NCBI GenBank assembly: GCA_947498125.1
Contig: CANMJH010000003.1
Coordinates: 186,001 to 250,000, forward strand
Direction: 5' to 3'
Length of the DNA stretch: 64,000 nucleotides
Source of the DNA: an uncultured Nioella sp.
GTDB lineage: Bacteria; Pseudomonadota; Alphaproteobacteria; Rhodobacterales; Rhodobacteraceae
Below the pieces are notes generated by a model. That model saw only the letters and a list, made by a program, of their open reading frames with translations. It did no database searches and was not told the origin of the DNA. The position numbers and the translations under genes are program-made. Positions 35,296 to 44,959 of the stretch are shown piece after piece; position 1 is the first letter of the stretch, and each line of letters opens with the position of its first letter.

Positions 35296-37593
35296 ATGAA
35301 CCAAGTGATCACCGACGGGCTGAACCTGATGCCGCCAGAGTTTTCTGCAGGGTTGGATGACTGGTCCAGCGAGGATGGCACGCCGGGCACCGATACCTAT
35401 GACACCGCGACGAACGCGGCCTTGGTAACGGCCGATCAGGATTTCGGAACATGTCTTGAGATTCTGAAGACCTCCTCGACCACTCGGCTGCGCTATATGG
35501 GCGAAACCCCGATCGAGCCGGGGCTCTACCTGCGGGTTTCGGCGCGGGTGAAAGCGCTGTCGGGCACGTTGCCCTCGGTGCGCATCGCGGCCTGGGCGGG
35601 GCAGTCGAATAATTCGCAGTTGAACGGCGTGGATACAACCGGCGATTCAACAGCACTCAGCGCTTATGGCGAGGTCGTGACCGTTTCGGCCATCATCGGC
35701 GTGGGTGACCGACAAGGCGTGGATATGGCATGGGGCGAGGATGCCGACTACGGGCATTTCGGTCTGGACCTGACGGGCGGAAATGGCGGCACAGTTCGCA
35801 TTGAAAGCATCATGATCGAAGATGTGACTCATGTTTTCCACCGCAAGATGATGGATTGGGTCGATGTCAAAGATTATGGAGCGGTGGGCGATGGGGTCAC
35901 CGATGATCGCGACGCGATTGAGGCTGCTGACGCCGATGCAAATGGGCGAGAAGTTCTTGTTTCGGAAGGCACTTATTATGTCGGATCAAACCTGACCATC
36001 GACAACCCGGTGCGTTTTCAGGGTAGCCTTGTCATGCCAGATGGCGCCCGTTTGGTGCTGGCCAAGAATTTTGACCTGCCAAGCTATTCCGCGGCTTTTG
36101 GCGGGGACGATGTTGAAGGCTTCAAAAAGGGCTTTCAGGCGATGCTGAACCACGGCGACCATGACAGTTTTGACATGGGCGGACGCCGGGTGTTGCTGGA
36201 CGAGCCAATCAACATGGCTGATGCAGTTGGCAATAAAACAACCTATGCCAATCGCCGTGTGATCCGGAACGGGCAATTCAGTTGCCAAAGCGGATCCGGT
36301 TGGAACAACGACGTTGTTACAAGCCCGGGCACTTGGTCATCCTCTAACCCAGATCGCTTGGATAATGTGACCAATGCAGGGTCGATCAAAGTCGGATCGC
36401 TGGTAACAGCGAACACAGGCGTTGGTCGCGAGATCTATGTCCGAGCAGTAAATATCGCGCAAAACCGCGTCTTTCTATCGTCGCCATTGGGCAAGCCGCT
36501 GACGCAACAGACCTATACCTTTACCAGGTTCAAATACATTTTGGACTTCTCCGGCTTTTCGCAGCTTCAGCGCTTCGCTCTCGAAGGGATCGAGTTTGTG
36601 TGCGCCGGGCTGGCCAGTGCGGTCCTTTTGCCGGCAGATGGCCTGATTTTTCATTTCAAGGACTGTTTCTTTACCGGTCCGAAAGATCGCGGGATCACCT
36701 CTTTTGACAGCGGGTGTTCTGGGATGCTGATCGACCGGTGCCAATTCCTGTCGAATGAGCAAACGCTAAATGTTCAAGACCGGACGACGGTCGGGTTTAA
36801 TACCAATTCCAACGATGTGAAGGTCCGCAATAACCGCGCGGTTAAGTTCAGACATTTCGGGGTCTTTGGCGGCAATGGCAATTTGATTACGGGCAATCAC
36901 TGGTTCCAAGGTGACAACCAGAATGAGGGCCTGATCAGCGCGGGAATTGTCCTGACCAATACAAATGTCAAAACCACAATCGAGGGCAATTATATCGACA
37001 ATAGCTTTATCGAATGGGGTAATGAACACGACCCTGCACCCGAGCTATCGAACGAGTTCTCCTTTGGTGGATTGACCATCAATGCCAACATTTTCACAGC
37101 AAACGGGGTTGCGAGCTGGTCCAAATTTATTTCGATTAAGCCCTATGGTGTGGATCACTACATCAACGGGCTTACGATTTGCGACAACGTCTTTAAGCAC
37201 CTCAATGGCAATGCGCTCGATTCCGTTGAGGGGGTCGACAATTCGATTGCCGGTTTGGATGGCAGCCGTACGCGGAACTTCCTGATGACGGGTAACGTGT
37301 ATACCGGAATCACGAAAAACTCGCAAAATCCAATCACGGTGAAGGTCACGCAGACGTCGGATCAAAGCAGTTGGGACAGAGATCTCCGAGATTATTTACC
37401 GTTTGATACGCAAGCAAGGGTGGCAGTCTCTGTCCAGCCAGAGGGAGCAATTCGGAACGTCTCGAATGTGGCCATCTACACAACGCCTTATTGCGCCACG
37501 CGCATTGGCACGGGCAATGGGTCGATCCGCATCAACTGGTCTCAGGCGGTGCACGGGTCGGTCATGCTGACCGCCCGCTGTGATACGCTCTGA
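35296..37593 (+). CDS. Large right-handed beta-helix protein (pectate-lyase/GH28-related fold)
   Basis: A 765-aa protein without a signal peptide. Residues 1-185 form a distinct N-terminal beta domain; then W-V-D-V-K-D-Y-G-A-V-G-D-G-V-T-D-D (about 190-206) opens the pectate-lyase superfamily domain, followed by many Asn-rich rungs (N-N, G-N). Such proteins are often tail spikes or carbohydrate-degrading enzymes. The missing signal peptide and N-terminal adaptor-like domain fit a phage or gene-transfer-agent spike, but this is inference. AGGGG precedes the ATG. Confidence 0.8.
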   Translation: MNQVITDGLNLMPPEFSAGLDDWSSEDGTPGTDTYDTATNAALVTADQDFGTCLEILKTSSTTRLRYMGETPIEPGLYLRVSARVKALSGTLPSVRIAAWAGQSNNSQLNGVDTTGDSTALSAYGEVVTVSAIIGVGDRQGVDMAWGEDADYGHFGLDLTGGNGGTVRIESIMIEDVTHVFHRKMMDWVDVKDYGAVGDGVTDDRDAIEAADADANGREVLVSEGTYYVGSNLTIDNPVRFQGSLVMPDGARLVLAKNFDLPSYSAAFGGDDVEGFKKGFQAMLNHGDHDSFDMGGRRVLLDEPINMADAVGNKTTYANRRVIRNGQFSCQSGSGWNNDVVTSPGTWSSSNPDRLDNVTNAGSIKVGSLVTANTGVGREIYVRAVNIAQNRVFLSSPLGKPLTQQTYTFTRFKYILDFSGFSQLQRFALEGIEFVCAGLASAVLLPADGLIFHFKDCFFTGPKDRGITSFDSGCSGMLIDRCQFLSNEQTLNVQDRTTVGFNTNSNDVKVRNNRAVKFRHFGVFGGNGNLITGNHWFQGDNQNEGLISAGIVLTNTNVKTTIEGNYIDNSFIEWGNEHDPAPELSNEFSFGGLTINANIFTANGVASWSKFISIKPYGVDHYINGLTICDNVFKHLNGNALDSVEGVDNSIAGLDGSRTRNFLMTGNVYTGITKNSQNPITVKVTQTSDQSSWDRDLRDYLPFDTQARVAVSVQPEGAIRNVSNVAIYTTPYCATRIGTGNGSIRINWSQAVHGSVMLTARCDTL

Positions 37594-37649
37594 CGTTAAA
37601 TCGTCGCAAATGGTTTAGGCTTGGCCGGTTTGGCCGGGTCTTTTCGGAT

Positions 37650-38366
37650 TTAGAACTGGTGCCAGAGTCCTAACTCTAACCCGACCCGTCTTTCGCCGTT
37701 TACCGTGCTGCGCAGGCCGACCTCGATCGAGGTGCCATCAAAAACATCGTAAACGATCGAGGGGTTAACCTCATAACTGACATCCGCGCCCGGCCATTCT
37801 TCGGCCATCAATTGCATCAGCACATGCAACCGGTCCGTCGCGTTCAGGCCCAGTGTTGCTTCGGCTTTCCAGCGGGTGTTTTGCGCGGTCAGATCCTGTA
37901 TGGCAACGGCCTCTAGCGACATCCAACCGCCGGAAAAATCCAGTGGCATCCAGTTGGGTAAATCACTTCCAAACCCATATCCAAAAGACACCCCAACTCG
38001 CGCCAATTGGTTTCTGCCCAGCACATCGACGTGGCGTTGACCCATTCCGAGATCGAAAGCCACTTGCAGCCGGCTTTCTGGGCGGGTCAACGTATAGCGC
38101 AAAAAGCCCATATACTCGCGGGTATATTCGCCTTGCCCGATGTCCAGGCCAAATGTCAGGCGCCGTCCAAGACCGATTTCGCCATAAAAAGAATGGTAGG
38201 GATCAACTTGTATCGTGCCAGTTGTAAGCCCATCAGCTGAGGTCACCAAATTCGACGAAAAGGACAAAAACACCTCACCCGGCGCCCGCGCCCAAGCTCC
38301 GGCATTTGCGGCCGGGCCGCAGAAACCTGCGACTGCAATAAGGAGAAAGGCAAAAACACGGCTCAT
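37650..38366 (-). CDS. Outer-membrane beta-barrel-like protein
   Basis: A 238-aa protein with a signal peptide (cleavage near A-N-A-G, residues about 20-23). The body is made of alternating hydrophobic/polar strands and ends in W-H-Q-F, with a terminal Phe as expected for beta-barrel outer-membrane proteins recognised by BamA. No porin family is evident; similar proteins are widespread but uncharacterised in Rhodobacteraceae. Confidence 0.75.
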   Translation of the reverse strand: MSRVFAFLLIAVAGFCGPAANAGAWARAPGEVFLSFSSNLVTSADGLTTGTIQVDPYHSFYGEIGLGRRLTFGLDIGQGEYTREYMGFLRYTLTRPESRLQVAFDLGMGQRHVDVLGRNQLARVGVSFGYGFGSDLPNWMPLDFSGGWMSLEAVAIQDLTAQNTRWKAEATLGLNATDRLHVLMQLMAEEWPGADVSYEVNPSIVYDVFDGTSIEVGLRSTVNGERRVGLELGLWHQF

Positions 38367-38438
38367 AGCATGGTTAAGCCTGCTTAAATCTGGTTAAGAC
38401 TTAACTAACAGCGGCTTTTGAAAGGGATACGCGCGCCA

Positions 38439-38909
38439 ATGGATGCCCGTATGAAACTGGTTCTTGTGAACCCTGAAATCCCCGGCAATACCGGCACAAT
38501 CGGGCGCACATGTGTGGCCTTGGATCTTGAGTTGATCCTGATCAAACCTTACGGGTTCTCCATTGATGACAAGGCGGTGCGCCGGGCGGGTTTGGATTAT
38601 TGGAAGCATGTGCGCTTGACCGAATATGAAAGCTGGGACGGGTTTATTGCCGCACATGCCCCCCGGCGTGACGCGCTGTTTTTCCTTGAGGAATTTGGGG
38701 ATCAAACCGTCTATGACGCTGAATACCCCGATGACGCGTACTTGATTTTCGGAAGGGAAACCAAGGGTTTGCAGGCTGAGATATTGGACGGTTTCGAGGA
38801 TCGCATCTTTAACTTGCCTATGCGCAGCCCTCATATCCGGTCTCTCAACCTTGCCAATGCAGCCACTGCGGTTGCCTATCAGGCGCTGCGCGGACAATTC
38901 TCGAAGTAG
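38439..38909 (+). CDS. trmL: tRNA (cytidine/uridine-34-2'-O)-methyltransferase
   Basis: A 156-aa SPOUT methyltransferase of the TrmL type, which 2'-O-methylates the wobble base of tRNA-Leu. It shows N-P-E-I-P-G-N-T-G-T-I-G-R-T-C (residues about 11-25), L-I-F-G-R-E-T-K-G-L (about 103-112) and M-R-S-P-H-I-R-S-L-N-L-A-N-A (about 128-141), the trefoil-knot SAM site. The ATG at 38439 is my choice; an ATG at 38451 and a TTG at 38418 are alternatives. Confidence 0.92.
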   Translation: MDARMKLVLVNPEIPGNTGTIGRTCVALDLELILIKPYGFSIDDKAVRRAGLDYWKHVRLTEYESWDGFIAAHAPRRDALFFLEEFGDQTVYDAEYPDDAYLIFGRETKGLQAEILDGFEDRIFNLPMRSPHIRSLNLANAATAVAYQALRGQFSK

Positions 38910-38978
38910 TTCCTTTCTTCTCTGGCCAAGCGCGCCGCGCGTGTTAGGCTGAGACAACAGCAGGAGAGGAGCAAAGCC

Positions 38979-39299
38979 ATGCCAAAGATTGAAAAGGGCG
39001 CCGCCCTGCAGACGGTGATCACCACTTTTGACACCACGCCGGGCACTTGCGAGGATCTGCTTGATGCGCTGAAGGATGCCTATGACGTGTTTATTTCAAA
39101 GCAGCCCGGTTTTATTGGTGCAGGCTTGCATGTGAATGACGCCCAAACGCGGGTCGCCAATTATTCGCAATGGCAACGGCGCGAGGACTTTCAGGCCATG
39201 TTGCGCAGCGATGAAATGCGCAAACGTAATCGTATGATCAACGAGCTTTGCAAAAGCTTTGAGCCAGTGATGTATGAGGTTCAGGAGAGTTATAATTGA
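38979..39299 (+). CDS. Antibiotic biosynthesis monooxygenase (ABM) domain protein
   Basis: A 106-aa small ABM-fold (dimeric ferredoxin-like) protein: the central strand Q-P-G-F-I-G-A-G-L-H (residues about 42-51) and Y-S-Q-W-Q-R-R-E-D-F (about 62-71) are typical. The substrate is unknown; these are cofactor-free oxygenases or heme-related enzymes. GGAGAGGAG lies upstream. The stop overlaps the TTG of the next gene (TTGA), so the two are coupled. Confidence 0.82.
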   Translation: MPKIEKGAALQTVITTFDTTPGTCEDLLDALKDAYDVFISKQPGFIGAGLHVNDAQTRVANYSQWQRREDFQAMLRSDEMRKRNRMINELCKSFEPVMYEVQESYN

Positions 39300-39574
39300 C
39301 GACGACACCGGACGTTGGGTTAGAGGGCGAGTTGCAACAGGTGCGCGCCGAGCTGACCAAGCTTAACAGTCACCGCTTTATCCGCATGCATAATTCGATA
39401 CCGCGGCTATTGGTGTTCAATTTTGCCCGGGGTCTGGCCTTTGGGCTGGGCACGGTTGTGGGGGCCTCGTTTTTGGTTTCGATCGTCGTTTACGCGCTGA
39501 GCCAGATTGATTTTATCCCGGTGATTGGGGATTGGGCGGCGCAGATTGCAAACCAGATTCAGGTTGGCGAATAG
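39296..39574 (+). CDS. DUF5665 membrane protein
   Basis: A 92-aa protein: a hydrophilic N-terminal helix (residues 1-35), then F-N-F-A-R-G-L-A-F-G-L-G (41-52), where a hydrophobic stretch of about 30 residues begins. This is the DUF5665 layout. It starts at TTG, overlapping the stop of the ABM gene, with AGGAGAG a few bases before. Function unknown. Confidence 0.75.
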   Translation: MTTTPDVGLEGELQQVRAELTKLNSHRFIRMHNSIPRLLVFNFARGLAFGLGTVVGASFLVSIVVYALSQIDFIPVIGDWAAQIANQIQVGE

Positions 39575-39640
39575 TTCTTGTTTTAGGCGAGTTTCGACCT
39601 ATCTGACTATTATCATCAACTTTATCTGGAGAGGCCCCAT

Positions 39641-39877
39641 ATGCAATGCCCAGTCGACGGAACCGCGCTTGTAATCGCAGAGCGGAGTGGAGTGGAAATC
39701 GACTATTGTCCGTCCTGTCGTGGGGTTTGGTTGGATCGCGGTGAGCTGGATAAGATCATCGACCGATCTGGTGCGATTGAGGCGCGGGATGCGCCGCGGC
39801 GGTCATCAAGTGATGATGGACGGCGCAAGAAGAAAGACGGTATCGGCTCTCTTCTTGGCGATATTTTCGACTTCTAA
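39641..39877 (+). CDS. TFIIB-type zinc-ribbon protein
   Basis: A 78-aa protein with a zinc-ribbon: C-P (residue 3) and C-P-S-C-R-G-V-W-L-D-R-G-E-L (residues about 23-36), the zf-TFIIB signature with at least three zinc-binding cysteines. The C-terminal half is Lys/Arg/Asp-rich and ends F-D-F. These single-domain proteins are widely conserved in bacteria but uncharacterised. It has its own GGAGAGG site. Confidence 0.9.
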   Translation: MQCPVDGTALVIAERSGVEIDYCPSCRGVWLDRGELDKIIDRSGAIEARDAPRRSSSDDGRRKKKDGIGSLLGDIFDF

Positions 39878-39885
39878 GTCAACGC

Positions 39886-40284
39886 TTATTCGAAATTAAT
39901 AATGACAATACCGATGTCATTGGGGTCAGCAGACGGACAAATCTGCTGGCCGTTCTGCGTGATCTCATGACCGACGCGCAGCGTTTGGGATTGTCCGTTG
40001 TTGAGGGATACGGTGCCCCCGGTCGCACGTTCATTGCCGGTTAGGCTGACGCAGGCGCGCGCTACATTGCTTTGAAGAATAACGGCCCATGTTGACTGGG
40101 TCGGCCCAACGCGGGCAAGGCGGCGACGTTCGCTGTCAATTTGCTGACCTGCGGCGTCAAACTGAGTCATCGTGATGCGCAGGTTTCGCGGGTGATTTGC
40201 GTTAAAAAAGGTGGCAATAAACTGATCGGCAACGGCCGTTCCTGTGGTTGCCATCAGGGCCAAAGCTGCAAGTGTTAGACGCAT
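39886..40284 (-). CDS. Secreted hypothetical protein
   Basis: A 132-aa protein with a signal peptide (residues 1-19, ending T-A-V-A-D). The mature domain is beta-rich with two cysteines (about 77 and 114), probably one disulfide. No family recognised; it lies convergent to the zinc-ribbon gene. Confidence 0.6.
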   Translation of the reverse strand: MRLTLAALALMATTGTAVADQFIATFFNANHPRNLRITMTQFDAAGQQIDSERRRLARVGPTQSTWAVILQSNVARACVSLTGNERATGGTVSLNNGQSQTLRVGHEITQNGQQICPSADPNDIGIVIINFE

Positions 40285-40377
40285 AATGCGCTCCTCTTTT
40301 TACAATTCCAATGTCCCATCGGGACCTATTATATCAAAAAATTCTGAGTGTTAAAACTAATTCCGGCCGGCCGGGCG

Positions 40378-40650
40378 TCAATCGGATAACGGGCAAACCA
40401 AAAGATCGCGGGTTTCACAAAGTTGATCGATGCAGGTGATTTGTTGCACACCCAATGGGCTGGGTCCGATTTGTCCGGCAGTGACACGCTCGACGTGGCA
40501 AGACGTATCGGCAGCCGAAAGAAAAACATGGGCATGCACAAGATCACCGCCGAGGCCGGCATAGGCACCCGGATCAATCCCAAGGGTCATTGCCGGACCC
40601 GTCAGGCCCAAATTCAATGCAGTGACCAATAGTGAAGCAAATCTTTGCAT
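40378..40650 (-). CDS. Small secreted cysteine protein
   Basis: A 90-aa protein starting M-Q-R-F-A-S-L-L-V-T with a signal peptide (about residues 1-20). The mature part has four cysteines (about 50, 71, 76 and 84), likely two disulfides, and ends C-P-L-S-D. The frame open to 40782 overlaps another gene; the ATG at 40650 gives the signal peptide. Its family is unknown. The preceding gene at 40758-41210 also encodes a secreted protein. Confidence 0.55.
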   Translation of the reverse strand: MQRFASLLVTALNLGLTGPAMTLGIDPGAYAGLGGDLVHAHVFLSAADTSCHVERVTAGQIGPSPLGVQQITCIDQLCETRDLLVCPLSD

Positions 40651-40757
40651 GGGGTTCCCGCCCGGATTATCTCGTTTCGTGCCCATAAGTCGGGCGAGGG
40701 GGCGGATCGGTTCAAATTTACTGGCAAAAATCCGGGGGGCGCCCGGTTGCGGAATCC

Positions 40758-41210
40758 TCAGGCCGAAGGGGCGGAGGTGCAACTGCGAAACGCAGCGACG
40801 GCTGGAGCTGCGGGGGCGGGGCCGTCCAAAGGCAGGATCAGGGCCGTATTGCCGCTCATCGCGATGGCGCGGATGTTATATTCCAGCCCATCCAGCACAT
40901 TGCCAAATCCCTGATCCGAAACCGTCAATGACCGGCCCGCATTGCTCAGCTCATGGCGGCCTGTGGTGATGTAATTTGGGTATGGCCCGTCAAACCGCAT
41001 GGCAAACATCGGGTCATCGGGCCAAGCCTCTGGCGTTGTCACCGTGATCGCATAGACGAGGGTGGAAAGGTCAAAGGTAAGCTCGACCTCGGCGGTGGGC
41101 TCGGAATGCGTGATCCGGCACAGCCCCGCGGGTTGATCAGCGTGCCACGCAGCGGCAGGGGCCGCCCAAATTGCGGCAAGACTTGCAACGATATGAATGA
41201 CGCGGCGCAT
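40758..41210 (-). CDS. Secreted hypothetical protein
   Basis: A 150-aa protein with a signal peptide (R-R-V-I-H-I-V-A-S then Ala-rich; cleavage after A-A-A at about 22) and a beta-rich mature part with two cysteines. It starts at the ATG at 41210 because the longer frame to 41432 is antisense to the MmcQ/YjbR gene. The stop is 107 nt upstream of the small secreted gene at 40378-40650. No function assigned. Confidence 0.55.
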   Translation of the reverse strand: MRRVIHIVASLAAIWAAPAAAWHADQPAGLCRITHSEPTAEVELTFDLSTLVYAITVTTPEAWPDDPMFAMRFDGPYPNYITTGRHELSNAGRSLTVSDQGFGNVLDGLEYNIRAIAMSGNTALILPLDGPAPAAPAVAAFRSCTSAPSA

Positions 41211-41309
41211 CCGGCAAGCGTAACAGCAAAGCGGCCCTTGTGAAAAGTTTTGCAGTGCTACAGTGAATGCCGGCTTGCAACACCCGGCCCGCCGAAAGAG
41301 ACTGCGGCC

Positions 41310-41663
41310 ATGACCCGCGATGACTTCAACACCTTCTGCGCCACGCTCAAGGCGACATCCCATGTGGTGCAATGGGGCAATGCCGATGTGTGGAAAGTGG
41401 GGCCCAAGCTGTTTGCCGTTTGTGGCTGGCACAATGACGGCCCGGCCTTTACCTTCAAGGTTAGCCCCATCGCGTTTGAGGTTTTGGGCAGCGAGCCCGG
41501 CATCCGCCCCGCGCCCTATCTTGCATCAAGGGGCATGAAATGGCTGCAGGTTTATGAAGACGGCGCGCTGAGCGATGACAGTCTGCGCGAGCATATCGTG
41601 ATGAGCTATGATATGGTTGTGGCGGGGATGACCAAGAAGATGCGGGCCGAACTCGGCGTCTGA
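41310..41663 (+). CDS. MmcQ/YjbR family DNA-binding-like protein
   Basis: A 117-aa protein with the MmcQ/YjbR double-wing layout: V-V-Q-W-G-N-A-D-V-W-K-V-G-P-K-L-F-A (residues 18-35), F-K-V-S-P (48-52) and a C-terminal L-R-E-H-I-V-M-S-Y-D-M-V-V-A-G-M (about 92-107). The family is fold-related to CyaY and DNA-binding domains; function unproven. It starts at the ATG at 41310. Confidence 0.85.
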   Translation: MTRDDFNTFCATLKATSHVVQWGNADVWKVGPKLFAVCGWHNDGPAFTFKVSPIAFEVLGSEPGIRPAPYLASRGMKWLQVYEDGALSDDSLREHIVMSYDMVVAGMTKKMRAELGV

Positions 41664-41943
41664 CCTTTCGGCAAAGGGCGAGCACCTGCCCGTGGGATGG
41701 CGCTGTAACCGTCGAACGGAGCGCTTAATCTAACAGAGCACATCCATGTTCTGAGTGGAATACGAACCTCCCCCAAGCGCCAGCCCGCCCGAACGGGCAG
41801 GCCCTCGCCCGGCACCTCCGGTGCTATTCGGGCGATACCTTGAGTTACAAATGCACAGGGAACCCGCGCATCGCGCCCGACCCGTCTCCAAAGCGGGCGC
41901 CATAAGAAAACAATATGGCATCCGCTTTAAGTATTAGGGTGTT

Positions 41944-42586
41944 TTACCGGAACATATCGAGCGTTGCGCTTTGGATATCAGGGCGCTCATTTGCGAGCCA
42001 GCGAAGCTCACGTTTCGCGTGGTGGGCCCCGATGCGAAGTATTTTTAGTTTTGGGAGAGACGCAAAGTGGGCTCAGGCTCTTATCGGATACCCTGACGTT
42101 GATCAGATCAAGCGACTTCAAAGAAGTCAGATTGCCAACCGAAGAAAGGCTGTCAATCGATGTTCGCTTAGAAATTCCACCGGAGATTGAAAGTTTAGTC
42201 AGGTTAGGTATTGCAGAAATCTCAGCGAAATGTTCCCATTTTGAAAGCGCCATAACATAAAGACTTGTTAAGTTTTCCAAGTTTCGCAATGCACGAAGAG
42301 TGCAGATTTTTGAGGCGTATTCAAAGGTCAGATTTTGCAGTCGGTTCATGTCCTGAATTGAAGAAATGTCTTCAGCGTAGAGATTCTTAAACGAGATTGC
42401 TGCTGGAGAAACCTGTCTGCAAAGTTTGTCGAATTGAACTTGAGTCAAGGTTGGTGCGAAACAGGAACCGGCGTTTTCTCTCAAAGGAAGCGCTTCTGGC
42501 GAAAAATACGACCCATCTATCTGGACATGTCGTCCCTCGGCGACGGCCTCAGCTGCCGTTTCTTGCTTCTTTCGCCTCCAGATCAC
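41944..42586 (-). pseudogene. Leucine-rich-repeat protein with a single-base frameshift
   Basis: The intact frame (42008-42586, 192 aa) has LRR-like repeats (L-x-x-L-x-N-L-x-x-L) and ends abruptly in non-family sequence after C175. If the one extra base near 42061 is skipped, translation continues S-L-P-K-L-K-I-L-R-I, completing the repeat, and runs to a TAA at 41944, giving about 213 residues. So this is a frameshifted gene or a sequencing error. Its ATG overlaps the uvrB stop (ATGA), placing it as the second gene of a uvrB unit. Confidence 0.75.
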
Positions 42587-44760
42587 GTTCTCCTCCTCTT
42601 CCCACCTCTCTGCCCCGGCCTTCCCGCCGTAGACCGACCGCTCGCCTTCGCGGCCCCTTCCACAGCCGCTTCAACCGCAGACTGACGGGCCAGCGGGTCG
42701 TCCGAGATCACCAGATCGACGGTTTCCAGCCGTTTAACCTCGTCCCGCAGACGGGCGGCCTCTTCGAATTCGAGGTTTTCGGCGGCTTTGCGCATGGCTT
42801 CGCGCAGACCGTCTAGATGGGCCTCCAGATTGGCGCCGTGCAGGGGTTTGTCGACTTTCGCGGTGACGCGGTTCATGTCGACATCGCCTTGGTAAAGCCC
42901 GGCCAGAATATCCTCGACATTCTTTTGCACCGTCTCGGGCGTGATGCCGTGTTCGATGTTATAGGCCTCTTGCTTTTCGCGGCGGCGGTTGGTTTCGCCA
43001 ATGGCCCGTTCCATGCTGCCCGTCATGCGGTCGGCATACATGATGACGCGCCCATCGGCGTTTCGTGCGGCGCGTCCGATGGTTTGCACCAGCGAGGTTT
43101 CAGAGCGCAAAAAGCCCTCTTTATCCGCATCCAAAATCGCCACCAGCCCGCATTCGGGGATATCGAGCCCCTCGCGCAGCAGGTTGATCCCGATGAGCAC
43201 ATCAAAGGCCCCAAGGCGCAGATCGCGCAGGATCTCGATGCGTTCGATCGTGTCGATATCGGAATGCATGTAGCGGACTTTGATGCCCTGTTCATGCAGG
43301 TATTCGGTCAGATCTTCGGCCATGCGTTTGGTCAGCGTGGTCACTAGCGTGCGGTAGCCTGCTGCCGTCACGCGGCGGATCTCATCCATCACGTCATCGA
43401 CCTGCGTTGTAACGGGCCGGATCTCAACCGGTGGGTCCAGAAGGCCGGTGGGGCGGATCACCTGTTCGGTGAAGACGCCGCCCGATTGTTCGATCTCCCA
43501 CGGGGCGGGGGTGGCCGAGACAAAGATCGACTGGGGCCGCATCGCGTCCCATTCTTCGAATTTGAGGGGGCGGTTATCCATGCAGGAGGGCAAGCGGAAC
43601 CCATGCTCGGCCAGCGTGAATTTGCGCCGGTAGTCGCCTTTATACATGGCGCCGATTTGCGGGACCGAGACATGGCTTTCATCGGCAAACACAATCGCGT
43701 TGTCGGGGATATATTCGAACAGGGTGGGGGGCGGCTCACCCGGTGCGCGGCCCGTTAGATAGCGCGAATAGTTTTCAATGCCGTTGCACACGCCCGTGGC
43801 TTCAAGCATTTCCAGATCAAACCGCGTGCGTTGCTCCAGCCGCTGCGCCTCCAGCAGTTTGCCCTCGTCTTCCATCTGTTTCAGGCGCAGCGTTAGCTCT
43901 TCTTTGATGCCTTTGATGGCCTGTTTCATGGTGGGGGTTGGCGTCACATAGTGGCTGTTGGCGTAAACGCGGACCTTTTCCAGCGTGTCGGTTTTGGCGC
44001 CGGTCAGCGTGTCGAACTCGGTGATCGCTTCCAGCTCTTCGCCAAAGAACGAGAGGCGCCAGCCGCGATCTTCCAGATGGCTTGGCCAAATTTCCAAGCT
44101 GTCGCCACGCACCCGGAACGATCCGCGTTGGAACGCCTGGTCATTCCGTTTGTATTGTTGGGCGACCAGATCGGCCATCACTGCGCGCTGATTGTATTCT
44201 TTGCCAACCTCGATATCCTGCGTCATCGCGGTGTAGGTCTCAGGGCTCCCAATACCGTAAATACAGCTGACCGAGGCGACGATGATCACGTCATCGCGTT
44301 CCAGCAAGGACCGCGTGGCCGAGTGGCGCATTCGGTCAATCTGCTCGTTAATCTGGCTTTCCTTTTCGATATAGGTATCCGAGCGCGCGACATAGGCTTC
44401 GGGTTGGTAATAGTCGTAATAGCTGACGAAATACTCGACCGCGTTATCAGGGAAAAAGCCTTTGAATTCGCCATAAAGCTGCGCGGCGAGGGTTTTGTTC
44501 GGCGCAAGAATGATTGCCGGGCGCTGCGTTTCTTCGATGATCTTGGCCATCGTGAAGGTTTTGCCCGTGCCGGTCGCCCCTAAAAGCACCTGCGCGGTAT
44601 CGCCGTCGCGCACGCCTGCGGACAGTTCTGCGATGGCAGTGGGCTGATCGCCAGCCGGCTCAAAGTTGGTTTCCAAAACAAATGCCTTGCCGCCTTCCAG
44701 TTTGGGGCGGGCTGGCTTTTGCATCATCGGCATATCAAGATCGGTGGTCGAGGTGGACAT
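42583..44760 (-). CDS. uvrB: UvrABC excision repair subunit B
   Basis: UvrB (725 aa), the damage-verification helicase of nucleotide excision repair. Walker A is G-A-T-G-T-G-K-T (residues about 64-71); the DNA-clamping beta-hairpin region includes [10 protein letters not shown] (about 116-125). The C-terminal UVR motif (about 655-690) contacts UvrC. The ATG at 44760 has AAGGA 9 nt upstream, which decides against the GTG at 44766. A LexA-like box lies about 35 nt upstream. Confidence 0.97.
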   Translation of the reverse strand: MSTSTTDLDMPMMQKPARPKLEGGKAFVLETNFEPAGDQPTAIAELSAGVRDGDTAQVLLGATGTGKTFTMAKIIEETQRPAIILAPNKTLAAQLYGEFKGFFPDNAVEYFVSYYDYYQPEAYVARSDTYIEKESQINEQIDRMRHSATRSLLERDDVIIVASVSCIYGIGSPETYTAMTQDIEVGKEYNQRAVMADLVAQQYKRNDQAFQRGSFRVRGDSLEIWPSHLEDRGWRLSFFGEELEAITEFDTLTGAKTDTLEKVRVYANSHYVTPTPTMKQAIKGIKEELTLRLKQMEDEGKLLEAQRLEQRTRFDLEMLEATGVCNGIENYSRYLTGRAPGEPPPTLFEYIPDNAIVFADESHVSVPQIGAMYKGDYRRKFTLAEHGFRLPSCMDNRPLKFEEWDAMRPQSIFVSATPAPWEIEQSGGVFTEQVIRPTGLLDPPVEIRPVTTQVDDVMDEIRRVTAAGYRTLVTTLTKRMAEDLTEYLHEQGIKVRYMHSDIDTIERIEILRDLRLGAFDVLIGINLLREGLDIPECGLVAILDADKEGFLRSETSLVQTIGRAARNADGRVIMYADRMTGSMERAIGETNRRREKQEAYNIEHGITPETVQKNVEDILAGLYQGDVDMNRVTAKVDKPLHGANLEAHLDGLREAMRKAAENLEFEEAARLRDEVKRLETVDLVISDDPLARQSAVEAAVEGAAKASGRSTAGRPGQRGGKRRRT

Positions 44761-44791
44761 GGGCACGATTCCTTAAACTTCCCTTAAGAAT

Positions 44792-44806
44792 GGTCCTATT
44801 TTGTTC
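44792..44806 (-). promoter_or_regulatory. Candidate LexA (SOS) box of uvrB
   Basis: On the minus strand: GAAC, 7 nt (AAAATAG), GACC. The alphaproteobacterial SOS box is the direct repeat GAAC-N7-GAAC, so there is one mismatch. Its place just upstream of uvrB, a classical SOS gene, supports the call. Confidence 0.5.
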
Positions 44807-44959
44807 CGGTGCAAGGGGCGCGGGGCGACATACTGACAAAAGCTGGCAGGATCTTGGAAATGCCGTAATTTTTAAACGAATTCGTAAGGATTCGCGGTCA
44901 GGTTTGGGAGGCTGAATGACGCGTTCGGACCCTTGGGTTCAGCAGCAAACAGCAATAGC

